Positions 8,640 through 22,205 of a DNA stretch of 60,000 bases are shown in pieces (positions within the stretch are counted from its first letter, which is position 1; each line of letters starts with the position of its first letter). The notes under the pieces are model-generated. The model did not search any database, had not been told where the DNA came from, and worked only from the letters and a program-made list of their open reading frames with translations. The position numbers were made by a program, and so were the translations under genes. Origin of the DNA: Chrysomallon squamiferum (Eukaryota; Mollusca; Gastropoda; Neomphalida; Peltospiridae); assembly GCA_012295275.1 (NCBI GenBank), contig CM022669.1, positions 234,911-294,910 of the forward strand. The letters run 5' to 3'.

Positions 8640-11600
8640 GTTAATTTTTTTCCTATTCCTATTCCTAATCTTTGACTGCCGTTGAGGCAATAGCCATTGA
8701 AATGAGTGGTCATTAAACTGTATATTCTCAGCCTAACTTAATAATAACTAAATATTTTAATGCAAGATCATCATTTTCTGTTTCGATAATGAGACATGTA
8801 ATATCAATACTGAGCATATTTTACATCATTAGAGATGGTTTCAACATTTTAAGTTCAGTTCATGTTCAGTCTATGTTTCTGAAGCAAGATAATTTTCACT
8901 GTTAATGTTAATGGTATATAACATCAAAACTGAAGGTAATTTTGTACTCTGACATGATTCCTTATAGTGTAAGTACCATTGTTAATATTGCATCATACAC
9001 ATTTCTTGGATGGTCACTTTATTTGCATGGTTATGATTTCTGTCAAATGTAAATTTATATATGAAAGCAGATATATAAAATGGTGGATTGGAGCAAGAAA
9101 ACAAAAGTAATTTATTGCTCAGAATTTTTATTTTGCACTTTCTGAAAATTAACTCTTGAATTTGGATCAGTTAAGTTCTTCATCTGAAACACTGCAAAGT
9201 TTTATAGATTTTATCTAGTCTTACTGGCAAATAATGCAGTGAAATACAGAAAAAACTACAGTAACTTTTTAGGAAACATAACTCTATTTACTGAAAATAA
9301 TCAATTGTTTGGCAAAGTCTGGTTTGCAAGCTGATTACAGATAAAAAAAGCAAGTTATATCTGAAATGTATTAGATTTTAGGTAAATAGTGATTAAATCT
9401 ACTCACTTACCTGAGGCTTTACTGTATTAACTTGGAAACTATTGACTTTCTACGTCATGCATGAAACAGTCGATTTAACAGAAGAACTGTCTGATTTTGT
9501 TTCCAAATGTTGTTAATCAGGCCATGCTACACCCACCAATTGTGAACCAAATATATCAACAAAACTAAGTCTGTATACATGTATATATTTATATTGAACA
9601 ATTTTGTTGATTTGGTTCCAAATTATGTCATTTTTTTTATTTTATTAAAAGAACAGAAATGAATATAAATAAAAATTTTACCTAGTATTAAAAATATATA
9701 TAAGTTTTAAAAAATAAGATAACAAATTTTAAAAAAGCTAATAATGATTGTTACTGACCACACAGAAATATTAAGTACCAGTTATGGGAAGTAATAAAAT
9801 CTCTTTATTATTTTTTTTTTTGGGGGAAAGTGAATTATGTTTAAAAGACTAGTACTGAGTTCTTTTTAAAAAAGATATTTTCGTATTTGTATGAGAAGTA
9901 CATAAGTGCCTGCTTTGCATGTCTGTGTACATTCTAGTTCTTATATATTTCATGAAAAATAGAATTAAGTATGCAGTAATATATATATCCCTATAAAAAT
10001 TTTAATAAATTTATTCCTTAATAAACGACAAAGACCACTAGTGTAACACAGGGTTTTTTCAAATTTTATAAGTAGAATTGTTAAAAATGTACAATCATGG
10101 AAGAGTTTGTTGTTGATTCATTTACAACTCAAAAACAAGTGACATTTGTCATGAGGTGAAGTGTATAATCTATGTAAATGATATTATGTGGAAAGGTTGG
10201 TACCTGTCAATGGAATCTTGTAATAATAAGATTATTGTCTAAAAGAAATTCAGAATGTGTGTTCAGTTAGTATATAATTTGTATTAGTTTTTACCACCAT
10301 AAAGAGACTGGTTGTAACCTGTTAAAAGTACATGTAAAGAAATAACCGAATACATAATATAAACTAATAATAGTATACTTGTGTTACTTTTAAAACAAAG
10401 ACTGAGTTAAAAAGAAATGGAATGAAGATTCTAATTTTCACAAAATTGTTTAATATTGACGATTTATTTAGCTGTCAAAACAAAAATAATAATGTGCTTA
10501 ATTTACCTTCAGAAAAGATAATTCTATGGTATAATGAAAAAAAATTACAAATATTTAACAAAAAAGAAAGAAAGAATATGCTATAGATTTAAGTGACAAA
10601 AAATAAATAAATAATGAAATAATAATGTTTTGATTTACTCTTCAGAAGACATGAATTAATTTTACAAAAGTATATAATTCTGTTATTTAATATTATGTAG
10701 CAAAATTATATATAAAAAAAAAAATTAATAATAATAATAATAAAATAACTAAAACAGGAAGAAATATTTTCATATATTAATGACAGCGGCCTATGAAAAT
10801 CAAAATGAATGGTGTTCACTGAAGTATTTATCAAACATTTTTATACTATCAAACTTTATCATCGTCAGCTTTTTGAATATTGACAGTGCATGACATACTG
10901 ATTCTAAATTAAAATATTTTAAATATTAAAATAGGTATTACATTGTGCTTTTGGATACAGTACCATTTGTGTGTGAAATTACTGGTTTCATATTGCTAAT
11001 AATAATATATATAATTCTTCTTTAATACATTTTTTGTCATTGGTCTGTTTTTATACTGAAAAGATAATACTAAAGGACTAGAATATATTGATTTATTTTG
11101 TCATGAACTGTTGTATTTCAAACAATAAGAAATTCAGATATTTTGTCTTTTTCATTAAAACATAGGAGCTTTTGTGTGTACTTTTCCTGAGATAAAGCAG
11201 CATCTGCAATTAGCTTATTTCCTAGTTAATTAAACAGTTTTAACAGAAAATATTGTAAAATCTATTACAGTTACTGATTAAGAAGTATTAATTTAATATT
11301 CTCACAACTGAAAATATTGTTAATTTTACATCAACTTATTATTGTACGTTAGTTAGCATTAAGTATTCGAGTAATAAATATCTTAATTTTGTTGATGATG
11401 ATGATGATGAATGTAATGATGATAATCCTTGCTGAAGAAAATATTATTATTTCTGGTATTGTGCCTTTACAATGTCTTCTAATTTTATCATCATCATTAT
11501 ACATTTAGATCATAATTTTAAATATTCATCAAACATTTTTTTTACCAAAAATTAGCAAATATCTGGAAACAATCAAATTCCTTTTTGTTTTATTTTTATT

Positions 11601-12839
11601 TATTATTTTTTATTCTAATTTTAATTTATTTAACTTTTTATTTCTTAATTATTTATAATTATTATGTTTTTATTTTACATCTTTGTATTAATAGATTATG
11701 TTTATCATCTTCGTTTTCACTTTTCATATGTTGTTTTTGGGGGGATTTTTGTGATAAATTTTTAATCTTGTTAATTCCAATATACCTTTCAAGAAAAATT
11801 AATATCTTTAAAATTTAATAAATACACCACACTTCCCCAATACTGACTTATACATGAAATCAAAAATAAGCTTTAAATTCTTTATTGCCTGCTGTTTTAT
11901 CATTTTTTAATTTTGCTTTTATTGTTTTGCATTTTAAGTTTGCCTTTCATATCAGAGCAGCAAGTGTGTGCAGTAAACTGGCATGTCTAGTAGTTAGATA
12001 TTTTGAAACATCAAATTAACGATATGGTTTAACATTTGTAAAAACGAAGGGACAATTTGGTTGTAGCAGTAACAGAATTAGCAGAAGCAGGAGCAGCAAT
12101 AGTGACACCATTAGTAGTCTGATTATTTTTATTTGTATTTGCTTCTGTTATTGGCATTGTTAGTAAAAACAAACAGTTGCAGTGTAAGTCATAGCGTAGT
12201 AAAATTGTTACAGTAGTACTTTCATTGTTACTTTGTTAGTGATGTAGTTATAATACTAGAGTTATAATAGTATTGATGTAATTTTATTGTTGATATGATT
12301 ATTGTTGTTATTATTAGTGACAGTAGTGGCTTTAGTCTTAAATGTAACAAAAGATATTCCAATCAGAAAGATTCATTTTATGAAATTAATTTATGTTTGT
12401 TGCCAAATAATCAGGTAGGCCATTTCATCAGCTACCAAATACCACAAAATGATCTTTGTTTTACATTAATCACTGTGTTTATTAGCTAACAAGAAAAAAA
12501 TACTTTACAACAAAATCATCTGGAATGTCATTACATTTATTCCAGGAGTGCCGTGTAAGTCCACATTACAAGATTTTTACTGACTCTAAGATAGGACAAT
12601 AGAATTTGAATATACTGTTAAAGTTGGCAGCTATCACTTATATCAACTGAATGCTCTGATATTTAACATGATTTGCATTTCGCCTTAAAAATAGTGGATT
12701 TGATTTGATTTTCTTTAATATTTAAGGCTCCTCTTAGTCAACGATAACGATTACTCACAGATATGGTTTAATACATTTAAAGACTTGTAAGTTCTGTCTG
12801 TATTATTTTCATTTTTTATTTTCATTTTTTATTTTCATT

Positions 12840-12842
<3 letters not shown>
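8640..12842. other. AT-rich DNA without recognised genes
   Basis: About 4.2 kb of AT-rich sequence. An imperfect hairpin pairs GAACCAAAT...ATCAACAAAA (9544-9564) with TTTTGTTGATTTGGTTC (9602-9618). Short open frames (for example 11585-11818, 12295-12489) are F/I/L-rich translations of AT-rich DNA. No exon with paired splice sites and protein-like content was found. Confidence 0.45.
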
Positions 12843-12897
<55 letters not shown>

Positions 12898-12930
12898 TTT
12901 TTTTTTTTTTTTTTTTTTTATTTTTTTTTA
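12843..12930. repeat. (TTA)n followed by poly(T)
   Basis: About 17 TTA triplets (12843-12896) run directly into a T-rich run (to about 12930). Confidence 0.9.
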
Positions 12931-15865
12931 ATAATAATAATAATTAAAAAAAACATACTGAAAGTACGATGTATGGGTTGGAAAAGTGTTATGAGCCTTG
13001 TCCGTGCATGCTTATGTCTACGTCAAAGTATTTCAAGAATATCCTAGATTCATGTTTAAATCTCTGGGACCTTCTACTGATTTAAACTGATTTTATTAGT
13101 ACCCGATTGTCCATATTTTATTACGGGTGATAATGCAGTGTTATTTATTGTGTGCGTGCCATGGATACATCAACAAAACATCTTACATAATCAAATATTT
13201 ATGTATTCAAATTAATATGATCTGCAGACGTGTCTAAATCGAGTCTAAAAGGAACTTAGTGAACCTGATGTTAGAGAAAGCAATTACTTGTGGGTTTTAG
13301 ACCGCTGAACACACACATCCGGTTTGTTAAGGTGTTCGCCACTACCACAAGCAAGATCATTAATTGTTTATCCACCAGTATGACCTATCAGTCTTCTGGT
13401 ATTCTAATTTTTATTAGTTTAAGCCATTCGGCTCAATGGCTTACAATCAATATTAAAAAAAGAACCATAAACAAGTGACAAAGTGGTACAAGTAATGAAG
13501 GATGACAATTATATATACTGAGAGCGAATGTTTAAGGCATTTTAGAGGTATTTTCCAATATTATACAATACTTTTCAGTTTTTTAGCTGACAACAGCTAC
13601 TCGAGACTAAATAAAAATGGTTTGTACCAGTAATATATTGGTAACAAAATGATATTCATCTTCCACAGCATTCATATTACACATTTGTCATTTACGTTTC
13701 TATCTTTTAATATTATGATAGTTTTCAACCAGCAATGCCTGGGCAGAAACTCGAAACCTAGCAATGAGTATAGTAGAGGAGTCGGACAAAGACACTTAAA
13801 ACCGACCACTACTTCAATAAATTCATTATTATAAACCCATAGTAAACGTATACTTGCATGTTGATCCTTCAAGTGTTAAAACTGAAGAGAGTAAGTGGAA
13901 TAATATTAATAATGTAACCAGTGAGTTAATATCAGTATATATGCAATATCTTTAGAGAAACCAAACTTGCAAGGTTATCTTAAAATTTTATTTTCATTTA
14001 TAATTTTTTCATTCTTTAAATATATATATTATTTATTTGTTTTTATTATTATTATTACTTTTTATTCTTTTTTTTAATGGCTTTTATTTTAAATAATTAA
14101 ATAAGCCCAAAGACCTCTTTTTTCAACGGGTTTTTTTGTGTTTTTTTTCTTCTAGAAAACGAAGTAGAAGACCTAACAGAATATACAAAACATTGTTAAA
14201 AAGATGCCGTGTTCTCCAAAACTGTTTACAGTTCTAGGTACACCTACCTTTACAGTTATAGGTAAATGTTGCAATATTGGTAATAACTTTTGACCCCCAC
14301 AGTCTGACAGCAAGAGACAGTGTCACTAATGCCTAATGACAATCCAACGAATTTTTACTACCAGCTTTAATTAATAGATACGACATCATAAACATCATGT
14401 CTTCGCTTTGAACTGTTTAACGTACTTTATAGATGGGTTTTTAATTGTACACGGTAATTAAATAATTACTCGATATTTCCGAGAATATTCAGATAATTAT
14501 GTTTGATGAAGGGCTGCGTAGGCCAGGTTTCTTAATAAAATGTCAGTAATTAAAAGAAAATAAATTCTAAACAGAAATTCAGCTCCAGAATTAAGAGCCT
14601 GTTTACAACAAAAATAAATACTACTGTTACTACTACTAATGCTACTATTATTACTACAAATAATAATAATAAATTAAAAAATGAATGAATGAATGAATTA
14701 AAAGCTATATAACCAACAATAAACATAAATATGCTCTTTCCTTAATTTACCTGAACAGGAAGAACCTGGTCTGACGCTGTTAAAAAGAGTTCAAATCCTG
14801 GTCTAGCTATTAATCTGTCCTGTCAGTATAATCACCTGTTACACACAAAGTATATCTTACATCTACTGATTATTTCTATCATCTAAAAAATGTTTTAATT
14901 CGTTACCAAAAAGTGAGACCAAAATACGTAGCCTGAAGTAAGAAATAAAAAAGATATTTATTATCCGCGCCGCAGTGAAAAGATGCACGAAATCTGCCTT
15001 GGTAGCATTAGTTTTCTGAACAAATAAAAATACACTTCATTTGACTTAGACAAAGGAAGGACTAGTATAATATAGATTTTCTTTTCAGTTGGAAATTACA
15101 TATAATTAATCAGAGAGAACACAAAGAAGCTGGCTGACTCGACCGGATAGCCTAATTAATGTATTTTACTCTGTAAAAGTTGGCAGATATCTATTTTGAA
15201 AAATTTGCCTATTGATTGTACACACGAATTTATAATTTTCATATTGTTTGCATTTTAACAATTCCCGAGTGAAAATATCCTTTTATAGGTTTAAATATTT
15301 AAAATATAGCCATTTATGAAATAGTCAGACTGAAAATAAATTTCAGATATATGTATGAAAGCTGCAGTTCAGTATGAAACTTATTTCAAAGGCTGTTTGG
15401 TTAATTAAGACCTATTCACAAATGATAAAGAAATACCTGTACACGGTACACTCCTTATTGATGTATTAAATGCGGTCATCCTTTAAAATCGTCGGTAGTA
15501 TCCACTGCGCGGCAGATCGTTTTATCGATAATAAATCGCTAGTGAAATAGCTTTTGTGTGGAGGAAGAAACAGACATACGTATCATTAGATACTGACAAA
15601 AATCTTTGAAAACCTATGATTGTGTATGGAATCGGAGTTTGATAATTGTTTATTTGTTATAATCAACCAGGCTGTATTTATACCATGTTTATCTAGAAAT
15701 TACACCAAGTTTATCTGGAAATGAGGTATAAACCGAAAGGTCAGAAAGTGTGAATATTTTTGGAGTGTCTAAGTGGTAATAAATAGAATGAAAGAACAAT
15801 GTGTAAAGTGTACATTCCACAGACAATAATCCATACATGTCCTATCAGTGTAGTGATTTTGAACC
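12931..15865. other. Gene-free AT-rich DNA
   Basis: No exon or RNA gene recognised. A tRNA B-box-like motif (GTTCAAATCC, about 14789-14798) occurs without a convincing A box. Short TTA/TAC triplet runs are present near 14620-14680. ORFs at 13649-13872 on both strands lack support. Confidence 0.4.
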
Positions 15866-15960
15866 AGATTAGTCTCTACTGCCGCTGTAGGAATCCCAAA
15901 AAACTCCCCTAGCCCAAAATACCTCAAAATACTCCCCTATAAAAACTTTTAAATATAATG
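15866..15960 (+). repeat. Dispersed repeat, copy 1
   Basis: AGATTAGTCTCTACTGCCGC begins a stretch with a distinctive C/A-rich core (CTCCCCTAGCCC, ATACTCCCCTA). It resembles 16627-16740 over roughly 95-110 bp with substitutions and indels, so both are probably old copies of one element family. Confidence 0.5.
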
Positions 15961-16329
15961 TAAAAAATACAATTATTAAATTTTGTAGATTTAAGTAATG
16001 CACAGATTTTCCTTTATTACAATCAAGGTAGCATTCAGCCTAGTTTTTCGTGGGTCTTTAACTATCTAGTTAATGACAACAAATTATATTGTAAATGAAT
16101 GTGACTGTTATGAAATTCAAAGCAAATTTTAAAATACAGATTTTATTGTATGCTGCATAAAATCTCATTCTAAAATCCATTTAATGTGAAAAGATAATTT
16201 TTTGTACAATAATTATTCCTAAATCCTGCTTGAACTTCAAATAGTATATCATTTGTTTCAAAATAAAACTTTAGTCTAAAGCTTTAGTAAAAAGCTTTTC
16301 AAGACAACTAAGAAATGTAATAGGTGTGT

Positions 16330-16450
16330 AATTTTCACACACAAACACTCACACATACAGACATACACATACGTTCATACACCTATACACACATACTTAC
16401 CTAAAGATAGATATTTACTTACCTACCTACCTACATACATCCATACATAT
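16330..16450. repeat. Degenerate (CA)n / (CATA)n microsatellite
   Basis: ACACACAAACACTCACAC and CTACCTACCTACATACATAC type runs, following copy 1 of the dispersed repeat by about 370 bp. Confidence 0.7.
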
Positions 16451-16626
16451 TTGTTTGTTTTAGGATGCTGTTTTGGATAGTGAGAAAGATGCTTTCTAAA
16501 TAGTTTTTGAAATGATTTGAAATAAGTTTTTAGAAATGTTTTGTATTGCTCGAGTACTGTATTTATGTAAAGTTCCGAAAACTTCTGAATATAATTTTAA
16601 ATTACTTACATACAAGGAAGCTCCTA

Positions 16627-16740
16627 AGATTAGTCCCTACTGCGGTAGAGGATCTTAAAACACTCACCGAGCCTCAAGACACCCCACCCGCCACCCTAAA
16701 ATACTCCTCTAGTTATGTAGATCTAAACGTTTAAATATAT
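16627..16740 (+). repeat. Dispersed repeat, copy 2
   Basis: AGATTAGTCCCTACTGCGGT starts a diverged copy of 15866-15960 with the same C-rich core and a similar AT-rich end; a (CA)n tract follows at 16744-16768. The ORF across 16546-16734 is incidental. Confidence 0.5.
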
Positions 16741-17149
16741 TTTTACACACACACACAGACACACACACGTACACATTCACTTTACGTATACACAAACATA
16801 CATACACATATAACTATAAACAGAATCAAAGATTCATACACAAATCTATACAATTTGACATCATTGTTAATTACACTATAGAGTGAATAGAGGTTGCATG
16901 GCATCATCTTTCTTTATTTAGTTTCATTTGTTTATGTATTAAACTGTATCTTTGGTGACATGAAGAAATAGTCTAAGTGTATTCTGCATACTTACAAGTT
17001 ATGTTTAATTTGTGTTTTGCGTTTTGAGTTAAAAAAAACAAAAAAGCAAACTTGGAACTACAAAAATTATTAATAGTTCACACAATGATAGTTCCACACA
17101 TACATTTTAATAATGTACGCCAAAAATTATTTAACAGTCGATATAGATA

Positions 17150-17476
17150 CAGGTACCGGACTAATTATGCGGACTCCTTGGAGCCTGATTTTCCGATTTT
17201 CCGATTTTCTGGTACCAAGGCATCCAAATAGGTAAATAATTAGACATAAACATTTTAAAATTAAAAACATAAAGAAAATTAACGGTACACAACTGTGGCG
17301 ACTCGACACGTAAACAATGCGGCGAGTGAATGAACGCCATACGACTTAAAAGAGTAGTTCCGGCCTGGTGAGGGCAAGACCCGCGCGTGCGAACTATGAA
17401 AATAGCGTCGGGAAAAAACTTCCGGTTTTCTAGACTTTCCGGATTTCAGGACGCCGGATAATTGATCCGGTACCTG
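17150..17476. mobile_element. Second pogo/Tigger-like MITE (327 bp)
   Basis: The ends CAGGTACCGGACTAATTATG and, reverse-complemented, CAGGTACCGGATCAATTATC form terminal inverted repeats flanked by TA duplications (17148-17149 and 17477-17478). The copy is GC-rich (CCGGTTTT, CCGCGCGTGCG) within AT-rich DNA and has no transposase. The family differs from the element at 1191-1862, but the TA duplication and CAG start point to the same superfamily. Confidence 0.75.
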
Positions 17477-17518
17477 TATTTAATACCCAGATAATTATAA
17501 AAAACAGTACAAACTTTA

Positions 17519-17742
17519 TATTATTATTATTATTACTACTACTACTGCTACTACTACTACAACTGCTACTACTACTACACTACTATTGCTATTCCTACTA
17601 CTTCTACAGCTACTATTACTACTACTACTATTATCACTACTACAACTACTACTACTATTGTTACTACTACTATTACTGCTACTATTAGTACTAGTACTAC
17701 TACTACTACGACTGCTATTATTATTACTACTACTACTACTAT

Positions 17743-17776
<34 letters not shown>
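17519..17776. repeat. Triplet array switching from (CTA)n to (TAG)n
   Basis: An imperfect (TTA/CTA/CTG) triplet array changes at about 17742 into a clean (TAG)n run of about 12 copies. Because TAG is the reverse complement of CTA, the junction is a long self-complementary sequence. The poly-Leu/poly-Val frame across it (17586-18020) is a translation of the repeat, not a gene. Confidence 0.85.
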
Positions 17777-17777
<1 letters not shown>

Positions 17778-17960
17778 TTTAATAGTAGTTTTAGTAGGCA
17801 TAGTAGTGATAGTGAAAGTGGGAAAAGTATTAGTTGCTGTAGCAGTTCTGTAGTTGTTTTATACTATATTTATTTCAGTGAAATTATTTATCATTTGATT
17901 CCATTTTCAAAGATGTCAACATTTTTTTTAGCTTTTAATTTCATTATATTTATTTATATT

Positions 17961-17961
17961 A

Positions 17962-17994
<33 letters not shown>

Positions 17995-18475
17995 GTTTGC
18001 TTTTCTTCCTGTTGTCTTGAACAGAAAAACGGACCAGATAAAAAAAAAGTCTTCAGACGTATTTTCCGATTTCTAAATATTATCAAAGTCAACGTTCGCC
18101 GTGTCAGTACAATATCTAGGGTCACTGTACCCAAGACTTTAAGATGGTCGTATATGACATTACAACTATGTCCAGCGTATCGATATTATATAAGCTGCAT
18201 CTCTTCCAGATAGCGTGCAACAAAATCAATAATATTTAGCAAAAACCAGAAAGAATGTTCATGATGAATGTTCGCATTGTAGCATTAACCTCAATAATCG
18301 TTATAGTCATGTGATTTCTGAACTAGGGTTACCTCTTTTCCTCAATGCAACACATTGTCATGGTGATTGGTTAAAACATATATTTAAAGCTTTACTAATG
18401 CTCCTAAATTGTTTTGTTTTGTTTTGTTTAATTAAGATGGATAGAGCTGGATAGAGACAGAGAGACAGCAATGTA

Positions 18476-18526
<51 letters not shown>
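17961..18526. repeat. (TTA)n runs
   Basis: Two separate triplet runs lie at about 17961-17994 and 18475-18526, with unique AT-rich sequence between them. Confidence 0.85.
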
Positions 18527-19034
18527 TTAATTTCTACCGCGAAGGAAATAAAGTTGAAAGCTCTAATGACCTAACAGTTTACAGAGTGGAATGATATTGT
18601 AATGAAATGTGCAGATTAATAATAAATTTTACTATAAATATTTCTAATAACTTTGGAAATTATTATCACAAGTATAAATCTGAACTTTATGTCACTAATA
18701 AGCCTAAAAAATTTGGAAATTAGTGTACAGAAGAGGTTTGATCATGAAAATCAAGTGAATTAAATCCCACCCCAACATATAAATTTAATTACAAAATTAG
18801 TTTAATACTTTTATTAATAATAGCTATTATTACTGTGGTACAATGGTAAAAATACCATTAGATCAGATTAATTATGGATTATTAATGTTGTGGACAAAGT
18901 CTTGAGAGCAGTCCCACTTTACAGTTTTCCACTTGTAATAAGAGATTTCAACCTTTGCACCCTCTCTCGAATGTAAAATCGTGCAGTTTCAAGTTATAGT
19001 TAGGAACTTGTTTTTAAAATCATGTGTGTCAGTA

Positions 19035-19036
<2 letters not shown>

Positions 19037-19111
<75 letters not shown>
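19037..19111. repeat. (TC)n microsatellite, about 75 bp
   Basis: Uninterrupted TC dinucleotides, one of three long pure (CT)n tracts in this window. Confidence 0.95.
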
Positions 19112-19115
<4 letters not shown>

Positions 19116-20030
19116 ACTTGGCTCCATTTGTTTTAGGAAGGAAATACGTGAACACAGTTATAAAATGATTTAGTATTCAAAAATAAAACTGCCACAGACA
19201 GAAATGTTGATCTGTTACTAACAGACGTCAGTCTGAATGGGTTTTGTTTTTTTGGACTTCATTAAAGAGATTGTGAAGGCATGGCTTCTTTTCCTTTTCG
19301 TTTCTTTTATTTATTTATTTATTTTATTCTTTCATTTTTTTAAAACTGCTTTTCTGTACCTATAATGTTTAGGATAATTATTGAAATTATCATCGATTTA
19401 TCTGTGTTGCGGAAATAGTTCTACAGCCTAATGTTAGCTATTTATTACTTGTCTCCAAATGTAGTAAACGGAGAAAAAGAAAATAATCAATTTACTGTTA
19501 TTACGTGATATGTATTTCTCGCAGTTTACTTTTGTTTACTCGTCACCAACGGCAACGACGATGATTTTTTCCTTTTATTTATTTATTTATTTGTTGTTAT
19601 TCTTAGGTTTCGAAAACACAACATCTTCATGTGCCAGGTTACTAAACTGGTGAAAAAATTCAATGTGAAATTTTATTTAGATGTTTGAGATTTGTCAGAC
19701 TATGGAGCTTTGTGCCATTTTGGTGGCTGGCTGTACAGAATGCCATCGGGCGTCTTTCCTATGAAGTAGATATCAGTAAAATTATTATAACTAACAAGGA
19801 AATGCTCCGAAGGAGTGTAGTTTGGATTATGTTGTTCTATTTATCATTCGTCAGGTGCTAATATGTAGTTATTGAATGTATTTAGGAAATTTGATAAAAC
19901 TAGCAGGAAAGACGGGATTAATCTAGAGTGTTTTATGAGGCATCCATGGAAATTGTATTTGGAATTTCAAAATTACGATTTGAATCTGGTCTCACCAAAA
20001 ATGATTTTACTTTATTTATTTATTTTATTA

Positions 20031-20033
<3 letters not shown>

Positions 20034-20061
<28 letters not shown>

Positions 20062-20091
20062 CATTGCTTTTTTTTTTTTTTTTTTTTTTTG
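20034..20091. repeat. (TG)n-(TA)n-poly(T) compound repeat
   Basis: A GTGTGTGTG run passes into (TA)n (about 20042-20061) and a T run of about 24. It explains the short frames at 19872-20217. Confidence 0.9.
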
Positions 20092-20464
20092 AAGCCGATG
20101 TCACCGGTGAACAGTTTTGAATTTCTGGAAAATTTATCATTCATGCTTACAATATATACCACATTGTTTTATGTCTTTTGGTCCCTGCTGCAAATCAAGT
20201 CTCGCACAATCTTATGAATGAATATCTTAAATATTAATATAGCTTGATAACATGATCATATTTTCGGACACATATAAGGATCAGCTCGATAGGCTTATAA
20301 AAATATTTCAACATATTAGGCAGAAAAATGTTCTCTATTAAAAAAAAAAAAAAATGTTTGGAGAGACCAGAGTCAAATCCTAATTTGGAAATTTTGATAA
20401 AATGCCAGATGGACTTGAATTTAGTTATTTTATATGCAAATGTCTGCATATATGATTTAATACA

Positions 20465-20515
20465 TATGTGTATATGTATGAAGTAAGTATGTATGAACGT
20501 ATGTGTATATGTATG

Positions 20516-20554
<39 letters not shown>

Positions 20555-20665
20555 AAGTATGTATGTATGTATGTATGTATGTATATCTATATGTATATAA
20601 GCAAGTTTGCATATATTAGTGTATTTTTTTGTATGTACGAGTATATGTATTTGTATATATTCAAC
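20465..20665. repeat. (TATG)n / (TATATG)n compound microsatellite
   Basis: Alternating ATGT and ATATGT units across about 200 bp; the Tyr/Val/Met-rich frame over it is a by-product. Confidence 0.9.
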
Positions 20666-21042
20666 ACGCTTACAATATTAATGGCACTGTTTCATTCTTT
20701 CTATAGATTTTTCATTTAGGAACACCTGCCAGCTTTTACTTTATAGCGTAAAGAACATTTCGGTTTGTCAAACTAATTACTACTTTTAGGGCTGTTTTGG
20801 GTTATGTGCCTTTGGCCTGTCTATTTTTAATATATGCTACACCTGACGGCAATAGGTACTCCTTTTGTTGCTGTGTGTGTACTAGAACAGTGTATCTACG
20901 TCACAATTTACATTCTTCCGTCTTGGATACTAGCTGTCAAAGGAGAAACAAATTTATGACGTAGAAACGTTGTTGACACAATCTGTGTTATTTTCTGTTC
21001 TTTTTTTAACTTTCTTTACATTATTATTTTTTTTCTACTTTT

Positions 21043-21058
21043 TATTTATTTATTTATT

Positions 21059-21121
<63 letters not shown>
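21043..21121. repeat. (TTTA)n then (TTA)n
   Basis: A tetranucleotide run changes to a triplet run of about 18 copies. Confidence 0.9.
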
Positions 21122-21123
<2 letters not shown>

Positions 21124-21308
21124 AGAATAATAATAATTATCTTTCATATTTTAAACATGAATTTTAGAAAAATGCGCATGTACGTACCTGTGCATGCACA
21201 TATGGATGTAATTGTGTGGGTTTTTTTATTAAAATAATTATAAAAACTAAGAATATAATCATTTTAATCAAACTATATCACGAGTAGTTGATATATTTAA
21301 AAATGTAT

Positions 21309-21351
<43 letters not shown>

Positions 21352-21432
21352 CCATTTTATGTTTGTTTGCGAACTTACCTATGTATCGTTTAATATATCT
21401 CCTAACCTAATATCTCCTAACCTCATACAAAA

Positions 21433-21467
<35 letters not shown>

Positions 21468-21468
21468 A
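21309..21468. repeat. (GT)n-(AT)n and (AAAT)n runs
   Basis: GTGTGT followed by (AT)n at about 21309-21350, then (AAAT)n at about 21430-21468. Confidence 0.85.
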
Positions 21469-21719
21469 CAGAACAATAATATATTTTTAAGTTACTGAAA
21501 TATCATTTATATCTTTCAGTCTCAGAAAAGTTTTATTATTATTATTATAAGAAGTAGCAGTAGTACTAGTGGTATAGTAGTAGTAGTTGTTATAGTAATA
21601 GTAGTAGCAATAGAAGCAGCAACAACAGTAGTAGTAAAAGCACTAGCAAAAGTGGTAATGGTAGTAACAGTGATTGTTGTCTGGTGTCCTCTTTAGTGTT
21701 ATTCAAATATGTCACTTGA

Positions 21720-21721
<2 letters not shown>

Positions 21722-21785
<64 letters not shown>
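21722..21785. repeat. (CT)n microsatellite, about 64 bp
   Basis: Pure CT dinucleotides flanked on the left by degenerate TAG/CAA triplets (21545-21660). Confidence 0.95.
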
Positions 21786-21787
<2 letters not shown>

Positions 21788-22205
21788 TTTAAGTAGTAGT
21801 ATCAACAACGTTATTATTCCACTACCTTTGAACAAACTTTGGACAACACTTTGAACAAGCTGCTTTATAAGTTACCAGAAACATTAAAGTGTAACAATAA
21901 CTGAGATTTATTATTTGTCTTACGTTTCAAATGAACATTATTTGAAAGTATATACAATTTGTTTATACCCTTTGGACAATAAAGCTGACTTTTAAACAGT
22001 TTTTGTTCAAAACTAACAGCTGGTATTGTTGTAAAATCTAGTTGCAATTAATTCATACGGTACGAGTGGCATGACAGGAGAAATTATAATACAAAATAGA
22101 ATACAGGAGTTATACCGTGCTGCCCAAGGGTGGCTGAATTCCAGTTCTTTTAAGACAAAATTGTTCGTATTCAGTGTGAATTGATAGACCTTTTAAACAG
22201 ACGTA

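Larger units (their letters stand above)
18527..22205. other. Microsatellite-rich gene-free DNA
   Basis: Apart from the separately listed simple repeats this stretch is AT-rich single-copy-looking sequence. None of its short open frames has credible splice signals or protein composition. Confidence 0.4.

Noticed and set aside
14785-14800. tRNA B-box-like GTTCAAATCC as a tRNA or SINE
   Set aside because: No matching A box or cloverleaf around it.
17586-18020. 144-codon poly-Leu/poly-Val open frame
   Set aside because: It is the translation of the CTA/TAG triplet array, with no independent coding signal.
21590-21835. Arg-Glu repeat protein on the minus strand
   Set aside because: Translation of the (CT)n microsatellite and flanking triplets.
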